Positions 1 through 13,000 of a DNA stretch of 64,000 bases are shown here, one piece after another. Below the pieces are notes generated by a model, which had not been told where the DNA came from, made no database searches, and saw nothing but the letters and a program-made list of their open reading frames with translations. How positions within the stretch are numbered: position 1 is the first letter of the stretch; the number at the start of each line of letters is the position of its first letter. The DNA is taken from assembly GCA_016169945.1 (NCBI GenBank), contig JADLSH010000013.1, positions 92,501-156,500 on the forward strand, read 5' to 3'. Made by a program: the position numbers and the translations under genes. The stretch comes from Trachythela sp. YZ-2020 (lineage: Eukaryota > Cnidaria > Anthozoa > Malacalcyonacea > Clavulariidae).

Positions 1-2859
1 TCGTCGATTTGTAAGGTATGAGAAAAGGCGATTGATGAAGATCTGTTTTGTAACCATTGTTGGACTTGATAAACATAAGCGACCGAAGTACATTAACTTG
101 GCCTTGTCGATGTAACCTTCCATTGACCACAGGCCTAAACTTCCAACTGCTGCTTCAGATCTGGTAATAGGATCTAAACCTTGAATACACTTCGCATTGA
201 AGCGCATACTTCTTTCAATTGATGTTGTTTCATGCTGAGTTAAATTGTTCCAAAGTTCGCAACCGTACAGAGCAGTCGGAAACACAACAGTGCACAATAG
301 ATTGGCACCACAAATTGGATTTAGAGCATTCGGACGAGCGCCGATATTGGAAACATTTGCCATCGTTGATTTTGCTTTTGCACAAGCATTGAGTGTGCGT
401 TTTACGCTCGAAAAATTCCCGGATAGTTCTATTCCAACATGTGGCCAACTTTCCTTTTCTTCTATTTTAACACCATACAAAGTCCACTGGCGGGAATTCT
501 TAAGCTTGTTCAGCATTTGTGTAGATTCGCCAAAAGTTACTATAGTTGTTTTGGATGGACTGAACTCGAAACACCATTTAATACTGTAACGTTCCAAAGA
601 GTCCAGCATGACTTGTAGACCCTTAACACGTGTGGACATTATGGCAATGTCATCGGCGACCATAACTGGATTGCATTGGAGATTGTTCAGCCAAAGGCCT
701 TCACCGCATTCGTCAAAAATGTTAGGTAAATCGTCGTTGAATACCATGAAGAGCCATGTTGACAAAACACCTCCTTGTCTTACTCCTTGTAAAATCGGGA
801 ATTCGGCCGACGGTACACCATCAAACATAACGCGACTTGTTAACTGGGAGTACCAATTTCTGAGGAGTCTCCAAGTTTTCCCTTTAATACCAAGATTGAA
901 CAATTTGTAGAAGAGGCCAGGGATCCACACAGTATCGAATGCTTTTGTGGTGTCCAAGAAACAACAATAAACTTTGCTACCATTTTCAATGTTATGTAGT
1001 GCAGCTTCTTTTAGTGACAACGTTGCATCAAGGCAGCTTTTCCCTTTTTGGTACGCATATTGCATGCTGTTAGGAAATCCCCTTCTGATGAAAAAAGGGG
1101 TCCATCCATCGAGTAGTAATCGTTCGAATATTTTTCCGATTACATTCAACAGCGTAATGCCACGGTAATTATTTTTGTCGTGTCTATTTTTCTTGTTATG
1201 TTTAAAAAGTGAAATAATGTCACCAATTTTCTTCGACTCTAATTGCATTGGGAACCTCAGTGAGTACTAGAAATACCGCATGACCGCCATACTTTATATG
1301 TTCGTAAAACAAAGAATCTGGACCACATGCTTTCCCATTAGGTAATTGATTGCACGTTCTACTGACTTCTTCAACAGTGAAAGCTGTATTCAAAGCATCA
1401 AAGCTCGCGCTGAAACTCTCAATTTCATAGTCATTCAAACAACTTTCGACATGAGAAGCAAACTCTGCATCAAAATTTGGATTCGGTTTAGGGGTGTACA
1501 ATTCCGAGTAGTGGTCTTTCCATACCTCGCGCAGTTCGTTCGTGTCACTTATAAATTTTCCGTCAATCTTCAGACTATTTGTTTGTAGTCCTCTCTTTTT
1601 CCGTCGAGATGACATGATGCGTTGAAATGCGCTATTGTCTTGCTCAAAATATTTTCGAAATGTTCGTACTCTTTGCACTCGTATTCGTGAGCCTTTCGTC
1701 TGAGATGCCTTCTAAAATTACGTTTTGCCTGCTTGTAAGCGCGGAAAGTTTCACTGTCTGGAGCTCGCGGGCGTCCTTGCATGATCCAAAATTTTCTGTA
1801 ATGACGACATTTGTCGTGCAATGGTTTTAGGCCTTCTTTCCAGTAGGGTTTAAGATAATTCCTGAAGTTTGATTTAGGAATAGATTGGTCTGCTGATGAT
1901 TTAAGCGCAGTTGTTAAGTTGTTTCATACCTCACTTACTGAAGCGATGTCCTCAAATGAAGATAGTGTAATGTTAAAATCAGCAATAGCAATGGCTACGT
2001 TAGATTGGTAAGCTTCTCTAACAACTGGGTTGATAATGTTCTTCCAAGCTAGACGAGATTTCGATTCAGGCTGGGATGGAGTGGGTATTGGACGTATTTT
2101 CAAAGCACAAAAGATTGGTCGATGAAATGAAAGGTTTGCGCTGTCATCATCCGACACAAAACAAGATTCTATAAGGTCAACATGATCTTTTTTGATAAGT
2201 ATATGATCAACTGTGGTTTTAATGAGTCCATTGTTGCAATAAAACGTTTCAATGGGTCCTGTGCAAAACGTTTGTGAATTAATTGAAATCAAAGATAATC
2301 TCTCTATTATAGTTGCAATCATTGTTCCTCTTGCATTAGTTGCAGAAAGGGTTCTTGGACCGCCGGCAGAGCCAACATGACAATTAAGATCGCCAAGGAC
2401 AATGACAGACCCACGGCTAGAAAGTTGGTTAATAACATCTTCAAGGGCTTCAGCAGTTTGTTTGTAAATAGGAAATGGTAAATTAGATGATGGCAGATAC
2501 GCTCCAACAACGAAAAGATTTCGTCTATCAAAAGTTTTAAAGTGTATAGCCAAGATTCTGTCATTGCCAATGTCTTCTAATATGTTTATACTAGCGCTTA
2601 ATGATTTTCTCCAAAGGATGGCAACGCCCCCTTTACCTCTTCGCCATTGTGAATTGCCCCAGCCGGTAAAGTCTTTATGTAGTGAATGTATTATTGATAA
2701 AGAATCAGGATAAAGCCAGTGCTCTTGAAGAACTAGTAAGTCAGTGATTTCCAAACAGTTTGCGACATATGGTATGTTACAAATGAGTCCGCCTACATTT
2801 AGCGTCGCAATGCGTATACTTTCTACTTCACATAAATTTGTTGCAGCCATATTGTTCAA
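1..2859 (-). pseudogene. LINE copy A, ORF2 (endonuclease-reverse transcriptase), broken
   Basis: Minus-strand ORF2 of a non-LTR retrotransposon. An AP-endonuclease-like domain comes first, from about 2859 to 1960: IATLNVGG near its start, GDLNCHVG near 2390, and SFHRPIFC near 2125 where the family usually has SDHxP. The reverse transcriptase follows to the window edge: NYRGITLLNVIGK near 1165, FLDTTKAFDTVW near 955, GVRQGGVLS near 785, and VADDIAIMS near 655 with the catalytic Asp pair. Compared with copies B and C it has a TGA near 1925 where they have Leu, a one-base deletion near 1650 and a deletion near 1240, so it cannot be read through. Its last ~650 bp and 3' tail lie outside the window. 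The clade looks CR1/Jockey-like but is not fixed. Confidence 0.93.
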
Positions 2860-3003
2860 TGTTTGGGTTGTTTAGCTTTTTGCAATTTGCCTTTTCTTTT
2901 GGAAGCCAGGGCTTACAAAACAGTTTAGTAATACCTCACGTTGTCAGTTTTAAACCGTTTCGAGATTTACTACGCGAAAAGTTGTTATTATTTTCTGCGA
3001 ACG

Positions 3004-4149
3004 TTAATCAACTTCGGGGTTTCGAGGAGACTCCTCCCCATGATGTGTTTCCGCGCGTAATTTGAGTAACTGTCCTTTTGTCAGCCACGGTTTGCACGAC
3101 ACAAATTTAGGCCAAAACTGATCTGATAGAACGGCAATTGCGTCATCTTCATGGACATTAACTTTAGCCGAAACACTTCCTTTACGTTTACTCGGAAACA
3201 CCCGTAAGTGTGTTAGTGTAATTCCCCTTTTTTCTATATATTGACGTATGTCGTTTTCTGTCACATTTTCGTCTATTCCTGTCAAGAGAAATCGCCTAAT
3301 ATTCCTTCTTTTTCGTTTAACCCCAATAAAACCGTCAGTTTGCTTCGAATTAAAGCTTTCGCCAGAGGCAGAGGTAGAAGGGTTGGGCATTTCCGGTGAA
3401 GTAACTGCAGCCTCTCAGGCTGCTCTTCGGTTTTTGTTTATATTATTAGCATTAATGCTCGGCGAACCATGTGCTTTGTTGTGTTCATGAACTTTTTCTG
3501 TAGTTTTATCTACTTCAACTATTTATTTTGTCTTCGTAAGGTCATAATGCGTTGGCGGTTTAAGCCTCCTATTGTTTGTTGGTAAACTATTACTGACAGA
3601 TTCTAAATTGTGCACTGTATTTACTTGAGCTAGGCAATTAGTCTGCAGAGTATTCTTTTTTGTTTTTTCACTATAAAGTGTTTTAGTATTATTGGTACTA
3701 TTATCAGTTGTGTTATTACTCTGAGACATCTGTTTACTTAGTTTATCACTGAATTTATTCAAATTACCTTGTAGTTCTTTGTTACGTTTGTTCAACATAC
3801 CAATTTCTTCCCCTTGTTTCTCAATAACTTTGTCTTTCTCCAAAAGGTTATCCCCAATTTTCTTAATTTCGATATCAAACTTTTCGCGTAGCAAAAACAA
3901 GTCAGCCTCCAACTTGGAAAATCGCTCGGTACAAGATTTATGTGTAAGCCGTAACTCCCCAGCAATCCTGCTTCCCTGGCTAGCACTGAACAATGGTGTG
4001 CCATAATTTAAACCGGAGCTTCTATCAATAGTGTCATTCTCAGAGAAGCTCATATCTCCCATACTGCTGGCCCTAGAGATTACTTCTGCACGATTATCAG
4101 GTTGCGATAGTGTAAAAACACTTTCCAACCGTGACGATGCTTTGAACAT
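3004..4149 (-). pseudogene. LINE copy A, ORF1 (coiled coil + RRM-like), 5'-truncated
   Basis: ORF1 of the same LINE, read in two frames: 4149-3523 and 3390-3004. The first part has a Ser/Asn-rich stretch and a Lys/Glu/Leu heptad-like coiled coil (around KFDIEIKKIGDNLLEKDKV). The second is a compact domain starting RRFLLTGIDENVTENDIRQY, with the beta-alpha-beta spacing of an RRM-like fold, as in ORF1 nucleic-acid chaperones. Against the complete 440-codon ORF1 at 24816-23494, this copy lacks about the first 95 residues and is out of frame between 3390 and 3523, where extra bases lie. ORF2 starts ~145 bp downstream at 2859, the usual LINE order. The RRM-like call rests on pattern only. Confidence 0.85.
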
Positions 4150-4159
4150 CGCATTTATA

Positions 4160-4462
4160 TCAACAGTAATGACTCCTCCCCATGATGCGTAATTTGACTA
4201 ACTGTCCTTTTGTCAGCCACGGTTTGCACGACACAAATTTAGGCCAAAACTGATCTGATAGAACGGCAATTGCGTCATCCTCATGGACATTAACTTTAGC
4301 CGAAACAGTTCCTTTATGTTTACTCGGAAACACCCGTAAGTGTGTTAGTGTATTTCCCCTTTTTTCTATATATTGACATATGTCGTTTTCTGTCACATTT
4401 TCGTCTGACTATTCCTGTCAAGAGAAATCGCCTAATATTCCTTCTTTTTCGCTTAACCCCAA
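4160..4462 (-). pseudogene. LINE ORF1 C-terminal fragment A', cut by the pentamer array
   Basis: A second partial copy of the RRM-like end of ORF1, nearly identical to 3040-3330. It abuts the upstream-truncated end of copy A at about 4165. Its other end stops inside the ORF1 reading frame at CCCCAATA, exactly where the 5-bp array begins. It is a broken remnant with no full domain. Confidence 0.85.
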
Positions 4463-5429
4463 TATAATATAATATAATATAATATAATATAATATAATAT
4501 AATATACTATACTATACTATACTATACTATACTATACTATACTATACTATACTATACTATACTGTACTGTACTGTACTGTACTGTACTGTACTGTACTGT
4601 ACTGTACTGTACTGTACTGTACTGTACTGTACTGTACTGTACTGTACTGTACTGTACTGTACTGTACTGTACTGTACTGTACTGTACTGTACTGTACTGT
4701 ACTGTACTGTACTGTACTGTACTGTACTGTACTGTGTATGTACTGTACTGTACTGTACTGTACTGTACTGTACTGTACTGTACTGTACTGTACTGTACTG
4801 TACTGTACTGTACTGTACTGTACTGTACTGTACTGTACTGTACTGTACTGTACTGTACTGTACTGTACTGTACTGTACTGTACTGTACTGTACTGTACTG
4901 TACTGTACTGTACTGTACTGTACTGTACTGTACTGTACTGTACTGTGCTGTACTGTACTGTACTGTACTGTACTGTGCTGTACTGTACTGTACTGTACTG
5001 TACTGTACTATATGTATACTGTACTGTACTGTACTATATGTATACTGTACTGTACTGTATGTATACTGTACTGTACTGTACTATATGTATACTGTACTGT
5101 ACTGTACTATACTGTATGTACTGTATGTACTATACTATACTATACTATACTATACTATACTATACTATACTATACTATACTATACTATACTATACTATAC
5201 TATACTATACTATACTATACTATACTATACTATACTATACTATACTATACTATACTATACTATACTATGCTATGCTATGCTATGCTATGCTATGCTATGC
5301 TATGCTATGCTATGCTATGCTATGCTATGCTATGCTATGCTATGCTATGCTATGCTATGCTATGCTATGCTATGCTATGCTATGCTATGCTATGCTATGC
5401 TATGCTATGCTATACTATACTATACTATA
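4463..5429. repeat. Block-structured pentanucleotide array 1
   Basis: About 970 bp of 5-bp repeats with clean blocks in order: AATAT (4463-~4505), ACTAT (to ~4562), ACTGT (to ~5007, interrupted near 4736 and with rare GCTGT units), a mixed ACTGT/ATATGT zone (~5008-5130), ACTAT (to ~5268), GCTAT (to ~5412), and ACTAT again. Most block changes are one substitution in the unit. The array lies between truncated ends of two LINE fragments in opposite orientation (A' and B). Because 5 is not a multiple of 3 and the units lack stops, it opens long reading frames (YCTVL repeats) that are not genes. Confidence 0.97.
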
Positions 5430-8400
5430 CATATGTCGCAAACTGTTTGGAAATCACTGACTTACTAGTTCTTCAAGAGCACTGGCTTTATCCTGATTCT
5501 TTATCAATAATACATTCACTACATAAAGACTTTACCGGTTGGGGCAAATGCTGTAGTAATTTGGATCCCAATTCACAATGGCGAAGAGGTAAAGGGGGCG
5601 TTGCCATCCTCTGGAGAAAATCATTAAGCGCTAGTATAAAAATATTAGAAGACATTGGCAATGACAGAATCTTGGCTATACACTTTAAAACTTTTGATAG
5701 ACGAAATATTTTCGTTGTTGGAGCGTATTTGCCATCATCTAATTTACCATTTCCTATTTACAAACAAACTGCTGAAGCCCTTGAAGATGTTATTAACCAA
5801 CTTTCTAGCCGTTGGTCTGTCATTGTCCTTGGCGATCTTAATTGTCATGTTGGCTCTGCCGGAGGTCCAAGAACCCTTTCTGCAACTAATGCAAGAGGAA
5901 CAATGATTGCAACTATAATGAAGAGATTATCTTTGATTTCAATTAATTCACAAACGTTTTGCACAGGACCCATTGAAACGTTTTATAGCAACAATGGACT
6001 CATCAAAACCACAGTTGATCATCTACTTATCAAAAAAGATCATGTTGACCTTATAGAATCTTGTTTTGTGTCGGACGATGACAGCGCAAACCTTTCATTT
6101 TATCGACCAATCTTTTGTGCTTTGAAAATACGTCCAATACCCACTCCATCCCAGCCTGAATCGAAATCTCGTCTAGCTTGGAAGAACATTATCAACCCAG
6201 TTGTTAGAGAAGCTTACCAATCTAACGTAGCCATAGCTATTGCTGATTTTAACATTACACTATCTTCATTTGAGGACATCGCTTCAGTAAGTGAGGTATT
6301 AAACAACTTAACAACTGCGATTAAATCATCAGCAGACCAATCTATTCCTAAATCAAACTTCAGGAATTATCTTAAACCCTACTGGAAAGAAGGCCTAAAA
6401 CCATTGCACGACAAATGTCGTCATTACAGAAAACTTTGGATTATGCAAGGACGCCCGCGAGCTCCAGACAGTGAAACCTTCCGCGCTTACAAGCAGGCAA
6501 AACGCGATTTTAGAAGGCATCTCAGACGAAAGGCTCACGAATACGAGTGCAAAGAGTACGAACATTTCGAAAATATTTTTGAGCAAGACAACAGCGCATT
6601 TCAACGCATCATGTCATCTCGACGGAAAAAGAGAGGACTACAAACAAATAGTCTGAAGATTGACGGAAAATTTATAAGTGACACGAACGAACTGCTTGAA
6701 CCACTACTCGGAATTGTACACCCCTAAACCGAATCCAAATTTTGATGCAGAGTTTGCTTCTCATGTCGAAAGTTGTTTGAATGACTATGAAATTGAGAGT
6801 TTCAGCGCGAGCTTTGATGCTTTGAATACAGCTTTCACTGTTGAAGAAGTCAGTAGAACGTGCAATCAATTACCTAATGGGAAAGCATGTGGTCCAGATT
6901 CTTTGTTTTACGAACATATAAAGTATGGCGGTCATGCGGTATTTCAAGTACTCACTGAGGTTCTCAATGCAATTAGAGTCGAAGAAAAGATCCCAAGTGC
7001 TCTTGCGGTCGGTGACATTATTTCACTTTTTAACCATAACAAGAAAAACAGACACGACAAAAATAATTACCGTGGCATTACGCTGTTGAATGTAATCGGA
7101 AAAATATTCGAACGATTAATACTCGATAGATGGACCCCTTTTTTCATCAGAAGGGGATTTCCTAACAGCATGCAATATGCGTACCAAAAAGGGAAAAGCT
7201 GCCTTGATGCAACGTTGTCACTAAAAGAAGCTGCACTACATAACATTGAAATTGGTAGCAAAGTTTATTGTTGTTTCTTGGACACCACAAAAGCATTCGA
7301 TACTGTGTGGATCCCTGGCCTCTTATACAAATTGTTCAATCTTGGTATTAAAGGGAAAACTTGGAGACTCCTCAGAAATTGGTACTCCCAGTTAACAAGT
7401 CGCGTTATGTTTGATGGTGTACCGTCTGCCGAATTCCCGATTTTACAAGGAGTAAGACAAGGAGGTGTTTTGTCAACATGGCTCTTCATTGTATTCAACG
7501 ACGATTTACCTAACATTTTTGACGAATGCGGCGAAGGCCTTTGGCTGAACAATCTCCAATGCAATCCAGTTATGGTCGCCGATGACATTGCCATAATGTC
7601 CACACGTGTTAAGGGTCTACAAGTCATGCTGGACTCTTTGGAACGTTACAGTATTAAATGGCGTTTCGAGTTCAGTCCATCCAAAACAATTATAGTAACT
7701 TTTGGCGAATCTACGCAAATGCGGAACAAGCTTAAGAAATCCCGCCAGTGGACATTGTATGGTGTTAAAATAGAAGAAAAGGAAAGTTGGCCACATGTTG
7801 GAATAGAACTATCCGGGAATTTTTCGAGCGTAAAACGCACACGCAATGCTTGTGCAAAAGCAAAATCAACGATGGCAAATGTTTCCGATATCGGCGCTCG
7901 TCCGAATGCTCTAAATCCAATTTGTGGTGGCAATCTATTGTGCACTGTTGTGTTTCCGACTGCTCTGTACGGTTGCGAACTTTGGAACAATTTAACTCAG
8001 CATGAAACAACCTCAATTGAAAGAAGTCTGCGCTTCAATGCGAAGTGTATTCAAGGTTTAGATCCTAATACCAGATCTGAAGCAGCAGTTGGAAGTCTAG
8101 GCCTGTGGTCAATGGAAGGTTACATCGACAAGGCCAAGTTAATGTACTTCGGTCGCTTATGTTTATCAAGTCCAACAATGGTTACAAAACAGATCTTCAT
8201 CAATCGCCTTTTCTCATACCTTACAAATCCACGAAAACAAAAACTTAGCTTCTTTCCTGATATAATCCGCATTTTACAAAAACACAACCTTACAAGCTAT
8301 CTCACTACTTATATTGGCGAATTAACCTTTCCAACAAGGAACACCTGGAGGAAACAAGTTTATATTGAAATCAAGAGATACGAGGAGCTAAAGTGGAGAA

Positions 8401-8881
8401 ACGGCATGTTAAACAAAGAAGAACTCGTTTTCTTTAAAGAAGTTCATACGAAACTGGAACCCCTACACCTCTGGAAGTTGGCAAGAATAAATTCTCACTT
8501 GAAATTTTCAATATTGAAAGTAGCAAAGATTGTTTGTGGAAATACTCCGAGACTTTTCAATTTGTGGACGAAATGTGATGAGACGACCCGCTGTATTTTT
8601 TGCAAAGTTCAAGTTTGGAATGTTAACTTTCATTTTATTATGAGATGTTCACACACAAGTAGCTGGCGGAACAAAATGTGGGACGAGATATCAGATAGTC
8701 TTCCGACAAGTATTTTGGCTATTCTTCACTCAATGGATGATGTCGAACTATACATATGCTTACTCAGCAGACGTATTTACCATGGATGCGGAAACGAAGG
8801 CCTGATGGACGAACTTTCTTTAATTGTTGTCAGACATATTAACATGCTGTTAACTATTACAGAACAAACTAGCTTTAATTA
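5430..8881 (+). pseudogene. LINE copy B, ORF2 (endonuclease-RT), 5'-truncated
   Basis: Plus-strand ORF2 that starts abruptly inside the endonuclease (YVANCLEITDLLVLQEHW) next to array 1. It carries GDLNCHVG near 5830, SFYRPIFC near 6096, the RT motifs NYRGITLLNVIGK (~7065), FLDTTKAFDTVW (~7275), GVRQGGVLS (~7450) and VADDIAIMS (~7575), and a C-terminal CxxC...H...C segment (CIFCKVQVW to FIMRC, ~8590-8650) that could bind zinc. A small deletion/replacement near 6690 shifts the frame, so endonuclease and RT are in different frames (5430-6727 and 6678-8881). The 3' UTR (8882-9005) ends GGAATTAAAGTTTGTC and passes straight into array 2. Apart from the 5' loss and one frameshift it is well preserved. 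Confidence 0.93.
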
Positions 8882-9005
8882 GAACTGACCATTCATGAAA
8901 TTAATCATTTTTTGTTTGTTGACATTTTATATATTTAAACATTTTATAGTTTTCTTTTAAAAATCGTACTTAGATATCTTCAATATTGGAGGAATTAAAG
9001 TTTGT

Positions 9006-10092
9006 CTATACTATACTATACTATACTATACTATACTATACTATACTATACTATACTATACTATACTATACTATACTATACTATACTATACTATACTATA
9101 CTATACTATACTATACTATACTATACTATACTATACTATACTATACTATACTATACTATACTATACTATACTATACTATACTATACTATACTATACTATA
9201 CTATACTATACTATACTATACTATACTATACTATACTATACTATACTATACTATACTATACTATACTATACTATACTATACTATACTATACTATACTATA
9301 CTATACTATACTATACTATACTATACTATACTATACTATACTATACTATACTATACTATACTATGCTATGCTATGCTATGCTATGCTATGCTATGCTATG
9401 CTATACTATACTATACTATACTATACTATACTATACTATACTATACTATACTATACTATACTATACTATACTATACTATACTATACTATACTATATGCTA
9501 TACTATACTATACTATACTATACTATACTATACTATACTATACTATACTATACTATACTATACTATACTATACTATACTATACTATACTATACTATACTA
9601 TACTATACTATATTATACTATACTATACTATATACTATATTATACTATACTATACTATGCTATATATTATATCTATACTATACTATATTATACTATATTA
9701 TACTATACTATATCTATACTATACTATATCTATACTATACTATACTATACTATACTATACTATACTATACTATACTAACGCAACGCAACGCAACGCAACG
9801 CAACGCAACGCAACGTAGCGTAGCGTAACGTAACGTAACGTAACGTAACGTAACGTAACGTAACGTAACGTAACGTAACGTAACGTAACGTAACGTAACG
9901 TAACGTAACATAACATAACATAACATAACATAACATAACATAACATAACATAACATAACATAACATAACATAACATAACATAACATAACATAACATAACA
10001 TAACATAACATAACATAACATAACATAACATAACATAACATAACATAACATAACATAACATAACATAACATAACATAACATAACATAACATA
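9006..10092. repeat. Pentanucleotide array 2 joining two LINE 3' ends
   Basis: About 1.09 kb of 5-bp repeats between the 3' end of LINE B (+) and the 3' end of LINE C (-). Plus-strand blocks in order: CTATA (9006-9362), CTATG (~9363-9402), CTATA (to ~9776, irregular 9605-9730), AACGC (~9777-9812), two GTAGC units, GTAAC (~9823-9907), and ATAAC (to 10092). From the B side the tail is (TATAC)n; from the C side it is (TATGT)n. Both follow the same 3'-terminal sequence TTTGTCTA, so the array is best read as two simple-repeat tails of the same LINE family fused end to end. Confidence 0.96.
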
Positions 10093-13000
10093 GACAAACT
10101 TTAATTCCTCCAATATTGAAGATATCTAAGTACAATATTTAAAAGAAAACTATAAAATGTTTAAATATATAAAATGTCAACAAACAAAAAATTAAAAAAT
10201 GATTAATTTCATGAATGGTCAGTTCTAATTAAAGCTAGTTTGTTCTGTTATAGTTAACAGCATGTTAATATGTCTGACAACAATTAAAGAAAGTTCGTCC
10301 ATCAGGCCTTCGTTTCCGCATCCATGGTAAATACGTCTGCTGAGTAAGCATATGTATAGTTCGACATCATCCATTGAGTGAAGAATAGCCAAAATACTTG
10401 TCGGAAGACTATCTGATATCTCGTCCCACATTTTGTTCCGCCAGCTACTTGTGTGTGAACATCTCATAATAAAATGGAAGTTAACATTCCAAACTTGAAC
10501 TTTGCAAAAAATACAGCGGGTCGTCTCATCACATTTCGTCCACAAATTGAAAAGTCTCGGAGTATTTCCACAAACAATCTTTGCTACTTTAAATATTGAA
10601 AATTTCAAGTGAGAATTTCTTCTTGCCAACTTCCAGAGGTGTAGGGGTTCCAGTTTCGTATGAACTTCTTTAAAGAAAACGAGTTCTTCTTTGTTTAACA
10701 TGCCGTTTCTCCACTTTAGCTCCTCGTATCTCTTGATTTCAATATAAACTTGTTTCCTCCAGGTGTTCCTTGTTGGAAAAGTTAATTCGCCAATATAAGT
10801 AGTGAGATAGCTTGTAAGTTTGTATTTTTGTAAAATGCGGATTATATCAGGAAAGAAGCTAAGTTTTTGTTTTCGTGGATTTGTAAGGTATGAGAAAAGG
10901 CGATTGATGAAGATCTGTTTTGTAACCATTGTTGGACTTGATAAACATAAGCGACCGAAGTACATTAACTTGGCCTTGTCGATGTAACCTTCCATTGACC
11001 ACAGGCCTAAACTTCCAACTGCTGCTTCAGATCTGGTATTAGGATCTAAACCTTGAATACACTTCTTTCAATTGAGGTTGTTTCATGCTGAGTTAAATTG
11101 TTCCAAAGTTCGCAACCGTACAGAGCAGTCGGAAACACAACAGTGCACAATAGATTGGCACCACAAATTGGATTTAGAGCATTCGGACGAGCGCCGATAT
11201 TGGAAACATTTGCCATCGTTGATTTTGCTTTTGCACAAGCATTGAGTGTGCATTTTACGCTCGAAAAATTCCCGGATAGTTCTATTCCAACATGTGGCCA
11301 ACTTTCTTTTTCTTCTATTTTAACACCATACAATGTCCACTGGCGGGGATTCTTAAGCTTGTTCCGCATTTGCGTAGATTCGTCAAAAGTTACTATAATT
11401 GTTTTGGATGGACTGAACTCGAAACGCCATTTAATACTGTAACGTTCCAAAGAGTCCAGCATGACTTGTAGACCCTTAACACGTGTGGACATTATGGCAA
11501 TGTCATCGGCGTCCATAACTGGATTGCATTGGAGATTGTTCAGCCAAAGGCCTTCACCGCATTCGTCAAAAATGTTAGGTAAATCGTCATTGAATACCAT
11601 GAAGAGCCATGGTGACAAAACACCTCCTTGTCTTACCCCTTGTAAAATCGGGAATTCGGCAGACGGTACACCATCAAACATAACGCGACTTGTTAACTGG
11701 GAGTACCAATTTCTGAGGAGTCTCCAAGTTTTCCCTTTAATACCAAGATTGAACAATTTGTAGAAGAGGCCAGGGATCCACACAGTATCGAATGCTTTTG
11801 TGGTGTCCAAGAAACAACAATAAACTTTGCTACCATTTTCAATGTTATGTAGTGCAGCTTCTTTTAGTGACAACGTTGCATCAAGGCAGCTTTTCCCTTT
11901 TTGGTACGCATATTGCATGCTGTTAGGAAATCCCCTTCTGATGAAAAAAGGGGTCCATCTATCGAGTATTAATCGTTCGAATATTTTTCCGATTACATTC
12001 AACAGCGTAATGCCACGGTAATTATTTTTGTCGTGTCTATTTTTCGTGTTATGTTTAAAAAGTGAAATAATGTCACCGACCGCAATAGCACTTGGGATCT
12101 TTTCTTCGACTCTAATTGCATTGAGAACCTCAGTGAGTACTTGAAATACCGCATGACCGCCATACTTTATATGTTCGTAAAACAAAGAATCTGGACCACA
12201 TGCTTTCCCATTAGGTAATTGATTGCACGTTCTACTGACTTCTTCAACAGTGAAAGCTGTATTCAAAGCATCAAAGCTCGCGCTGAAACTCTCAATTTCA
12301 TAGTCATTCAAACAACTTTCGACATGAGAAGCAAACTCTGCATCAAAATTTGGATTCGGTTTAGGGGTGTACAATTCCGAGTAGTGGTCTTTCCATACCT
12401 CCCGCAGTTCGTTCGTGTCACTTATAAATTTTCCGTCAATCTTCAGACTATTTGTTTGTAGTCCTCTCTTTTTCCGTCGAGATGACATGATGCGTTGAAA
12501 TGCGCTGTTGTCTTGCTCAAAAATATTTTCGAAATGTTCGTACTCTTTGCACTCGTATTCGTGAGCCTTTCGTCTGAGATGCCTTCTAAAATCGCGTTTT
12601 GCCTGCTTGTAAGCGCGGAAGGTTTCACTGTCTGGAGCTCGCGGGCGTCCTTGCATAATCCAAAGTTTTCTGTAATGACGACATTTGTCGTGCAATGGTT
12701 TTAGGCCTTCTTTCCAGTAGGGTTTAAGATAATTCCTGAAGTTTGATTTAGGAATAGATTGGTCTGCTGATGATTTAAGCGCAGTTGTTAAGTTGTTTAA
12801 TACCTCACTTACTGAAGCGATGTCCTCAAATGAAGATAGTGTAATGTTAAAATCAGCAATAGCACTGGCTACGTTAGATTGGTAAGCTTCTCTAACAACG
12901 GGGTTGATAATGTTCTTCCAAGCTAGACGAGATTTCGATTCAGGCTGGGATGGAGTAGGTATTGGACGTATTTTCAAAGCACAAAAGAATGGTCGATGAA

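Noticed and set aside
230..589. Short ORFs opposite LINE ORF2 (repeated identically at 7646-8016 and 11083-11442)
   Set aside because: They recur only because the LINE does; shadows of the RT frame.
4734..5468. Long open frames of YCTVL/YYTIL repeats in the pentamer arrays
   Set aside because: Any stop-free 5-bp repeat opens all three frames; there is no start context, and homology begins only in the LINE part.
5012..6727. 571-codon ORF fusing the array to a LINE endonuclease
   Set aside because: The frame runs by chance from the stop-free array into the truncated LINE; not a fusion gene.
4463..10092. CRISPR array
   Set aside because: Repeats of 5 bp without spacers, eukaryotic LINE context.
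9765..10135. Minus-strand YVMLC repeat ORFs
   Set aside because: Same artefact of the pentamer array.
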